A stretch of DNA of 64,000 nucleotides from Bacilli bacterium (GTDB lineage Bacteria; Bacillota_I; Bacilli_A; RFN20; CAG-449). The DNA is taken from assembly GCA_900755065.1 (NCBI GenBank), contig CAAEFC010000006.1, forward strand, positions 62,001 to 126,000, given 5' to 3'. The notes under the pieces were generated by a model. It had not been told where the DNA came from and did not search any database. It saw only the letters and a program-made list of their open reading frames with translations. Within the stretch, counting starts at the first letter, position 1, and every line of letters begins with the position of its first letter. Made by a program: the position numbers and the translations under genes. Positions 62,411-64,000 of this stretch are shown in pieces.

Positions 62411-62538
62411 CAAATTCCTTTCACAAGCAAAACTTAGGAATCGGTGATGATGTAAATAGGGCAAGAGTAGATGGAGCTGGATTCTTATCTAGAGGTGTAA
62501 CAAAATTTGTAGGAAATTTTATAGGAGATTGGTTTTAA
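62404..62538 (+). pseudogene. Orphan RHS toxin tail (displaced C-terminal tip remnant)
   Basis: An open frame with no start and no upstream part encodes 44 residues: KLANSFHKQNLGIGDDVN, then RARVDGAGFLSRGVTKF and VGNFIGDWF. It ends in TAA overlapping the ATG of the next gene (TAATG), with TAGGAG inside its last codons. This copies the toxin/immunity junction of the intact pair upstream. It reads as the end of a different RHS tip left behind after tip exchange. Confidence 0.65.
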
Positions 62539-62768
62539 TGAAAAAGACATTAAAAATATTACTGATAGTTTATATTAGTATTGCTATTATTTTTTTAATA
62601 GGTTATGGAATTATGGAAGTATTAAAAGTAATGCCTTTTTCAAATAATCCTACTTTTGATTTAATTTGGCATATATTTTTTGGTGGAATGCATATTACAG
62701 GTGCTCCTCTAGTTATCACTTTCATAGTTTGTTTTATAAAATTTTTGATTCAAAAGCTCAAAAAATAA
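62538..62768 (+). CDS. Small membrane protein, candidate immunity of the displaced tail
   Basis: 76 residues from the ATG that overlaps the tail's stop. Two membrane segments (ILLIVYISIAIIFLIGYGIM, and TGAPLVITFIVCFIKFLIQ). No family recognised. A membrane immunity protein would suggest that the lost toxin acted on the membrane. Starting at TTG 62529 would add three residues but abandons the overlap. Confidence 0.55.
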   Translation: MKKTLKILLIVYISIAIIFLIGYGIMEVLKVMPFSNNPTFDLIWHIFFGGMHITGAPLVITFIVCFIKFLIQKLKK

Positions 62769-62807
62769 AGTAAAGAAGATCGTGATTTATTTAAGGAGTG
62801 AATGGAA

Positions 62808-63074
62808 ATGAAAATTGTAAAATATATTCTGTCTTGTATAATCGGATGCTTCGATGCACTAGTAGGCAAAGGTATGAGTGGCGGCATTAAAGAAGGAATA
62901 GTGGGTTTATTTTCCATACTTTTCATAATAGTATTGTTTTTTGCCTCGTTTATCTTCTTAGATAAAAAGACAAGTATTCATTTTAAATTAAAGATTTTAT
63001 GTTCCATTGCGATAACCGCTTTATTGATAGGTCTGATTTTTGTAGTTTTAATAGTCTTTGAAAAAGTATTCTAA
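62808..63074 (+). CDS. Small membrane protein of the toxin island
   Basis: 88 residues from ATG 62808 (AAGGAG 9 bases ahead; ATG 62802 is too close to it). It has two strong membrane segments plus the short region CIIGCFDALVGKGMSGGIKE. Not recognised. It could be a second immunity protein or part of the former cassette. Confidence 0.5.
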   Translation: MKIVKYILSCIIGCFDALVGKGMSGGIKEGIVGLFSILFIIVLFFASFIFLDKKTSIHFKLKILCSIAITALLIGLIFVVLIVFEKVF

Positions 63075-63102
63075 TAAAAGAATAAAAGGAGATAAAACAG
63101 TG

Positions 63103-63262
63103 ATGAAAGCACCAAATGATTTAAAAGAGGTTCCTAAATGAGAATGCTAGACCAGATGCGTCTACGCATGGAATTTCGAAATTTCATCACAATCCACATT
63201 CCATGATTCAGGAAAAGATGTTAAAAAAGGCGGAATGGGAAGTTATTAAGATTTGGTACTAA
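63103..63262 (+). pseudogene. Second toxin-tail remnant, frameshifted
   Basis: RBS AAAGGAGA then ATG 63103: MMKAPNDLKEVPK and stop. If one A of CCTAAATGAG (about 63135-63138) is removed, the text continues as NENARPDASTHGISKFHHNP, then HSMIQEKMLKKAEWEVIKIWY to TAA 63262. The His-rich STHGISKFHHNPHS block looks like a nuclease-type tip end, but no family can be named. The single extra base marks it as broken. Confidence 0.55.
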
Positions 63263-63289
63263 TTTGTAATCACAGTATTTGGAGGTTTT

Positions 63290-63611
63290 ATGAAAAGAAA
63301 ATACAAGTTATCGTATATTTATACTAAATGCGGAAAAAGACAGGAACAAGAATTAACTTTTGAAAAATTTTATGAATCATTTTCTAATTGTCTTAGTGAA
63401 TATGATTTCTGCTTTGGAGATTCGACAATTTTTTTGGCTTTTCACATTGAAAGGCAAAAAAAAAGAGGAAATCACCGTTTACGAATTAAACATTGTCGAT
63501 AAATTTGATAACACGAAGAATTATGAATTTTTAAATGTTGATGATTTGATAAATGCAAAAGTAATAGATAGCCATTCCTTGATCGATATATGGGATTATC
63601 TAACAAATTAG
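63290..63611 (+). pseudogene. Candidate immunity gene broken at an A9 tract
   Basis: ATG 63290 behind GGAGG. The frame runs through FGDSTIFLAFHIERQK and meets nine A (63456-63464), after which it stops soon. One A fewer gives a single 106-residue protein continuing KEEITVYELNIVDKFDNTKN and ending HSLIDIWDYLTN. The homopolymer could be a slippage site (transcriptional or replicative) or an error. Its position after a toxin tail suggests immunity. Confidence 0.55.
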
Positions 63612-63763
63612 AATCGATCAAAGTCAGAGTTTTTAAAAGCAATTGTGCAAAATTTGAGTCAGTGCTTATCAAAGTGAATTACTTATAAAAAGAAAAAGAG
63701 GAATTCTTTTTATGAACCGAAAATTTGATCAAATTGTCTTATAGAACGGAAAGTAAGGAGAAA
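63612..63763 (+). other. Gap with an aborted lipoprotein-like start
   Basis: AAGAGG and ATG 63712 open a 10-codon frame, MNRKFDQIVL, ending TAG. Its bases resemble the true start of the next gene (cgaaaatttgatcaaattg against cgaaaattttccaaattg). It looks like a partial duplication or a decayed gene start. Confidence 0.4.
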
Positions 63764-64000
63764 ATGAGCATGTTAAAACGAAAATTTTCCAAATTGTTCT
63801 TAATGTTAGGGGTGATATTTTTGAGTATGTTTTCCACCGGTTGTTCAGAAAGCAATGCAAATTCAAATCAGGGTTCTCAGGAGAATGTATCCGTTGAAGT
63901 TCAAGATGCGGATCGGAATTGTCCGCTTGTCCGATTCGATAAATACCCGAAGTCTATCTCTTTAAACGAATGGAAGCCAGGTAAAAAAACAGTTTTGATC
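63764..64000 (+). CDS. Lipoprotein, partial (runs off the right edge)
   Basis: 79 residues visible. Basic start, hydrophobic stretch LFLMLGVIFLSMFSTGC with Cys lipobox (STGC), then a Ser/Asn/Gln-rich linker and VEVQDADRNCPLVRF. RBS AAGGAG 6 bases ahead. The codon use drifts back to the chromosomal type after the first ~40 codons, so this is probably near the island's right end. Confidence 0.65.
   Translation, partial: MSMLKRKFSKLFLMLGVIFLSMFSTGCSESNANSNQGSQENVSVEVQDADRNCPLVRFDKYPKSISLNEWKPGKKTVLI

Noticed and set aside
63290..63502. Programmed frameshifting as the normal mode for the 63.3-kb gene
   Set aside because: The A9 tract would allow slippage, but an orphan cassette with a second, independent break nearby fits decay or an error at least as well. 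Kept as an open question only.

Overview
The window reads as chromosomal DNA of a Bacillota (Firmicutes) bacterium, most likely a gut-type lineage of class Bacilli. This is inferred from the T-box before alaS, the alaS-ruvX-DUF1292 order, strong AGGAGG/AGGTG ribosome-binding sites, TTGCAA/TTGACA-17-TATAAT type promoters, the CcpA-like cre site and the many lipoproteins. The core is moderately GC-rich with a strong codon bias. Two stretches are clearly AT-rich and look transferred: 18.5-19.4 kb and 55.2-63.7 kb.

Layout. 0-2.6 kb: the end of a Y-family DNA polymerase, its YolD partner, and a secreted endonuclease I-like lipoprotein. 2.6-9.9 kb: a compact aromatic operon aroB-aroC-aroE/K fusion-aroQ-aroF-aroA-tyrA-nudix, with a convergent chorismate mutase. 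Together these cover erythrose-4-P + PEP to chorismate and onward to prephenate and the tyrosine branch. 10.2-17.6 kb: a U32 peptidase, an ABC importer pair without a binding protein, two uncharacterised genes and a TGS/nucleoside-kinase protein. 17.8-18.3 kb: tRNA-fMet, tRNA-Asp and tRNA-Phe. 18.3-21.0 kb: an accessory stretch with a Bro-N gene between ~100-bp direct repeats and an unknown coiled-coil protein. 21.4-31.6 kb: a maltodextrin/starch cluster (frameshifted surface lipoprotein, LacI regulator, GH13 enzyme, MalE-F-G and an over-long MalK). 31.7-43.8 kb: a radical SAM protein, a heterodimeric ABC exporter, a HlyIII protein, a MacB/FtsX-type ABC pair, small membrane proteins, YbaK and a DapA-family lyase. 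The exporter operon and the FtsX-type operon carry the same promoter-operator layout (GTTAGC-N4-GCTAAC three bases after the -10). 43.8-55.2 kb: a YoaK protein, T-box-alaS-ruvX-DUF1292, two starch lipoproteins (one a large GH13 amylase) behind a cre site, holA-truB-ribF-rpsO and tRNA-Gly(CCC).

55.2-64 kb: an AT-rich island just past tRNA-Gly. It holds a nucleotidyltransferase fused to a Fic-like region with no Fic motif, a 1832-residue RHS/YD-repeat protein with two LamG-like inserts and a variable C-terminal tip, and a candidate immunity gene overlapping it by one base. Behind these lie two further toxin-tail remnants, each followed by a small candidate immunity gene, one of them broken at an A9 tract. 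This polymorphic-toxin locus with displaced tip/immunity cassettes is the most interesting system in the window. The window ends inside another lipoprotein gene.
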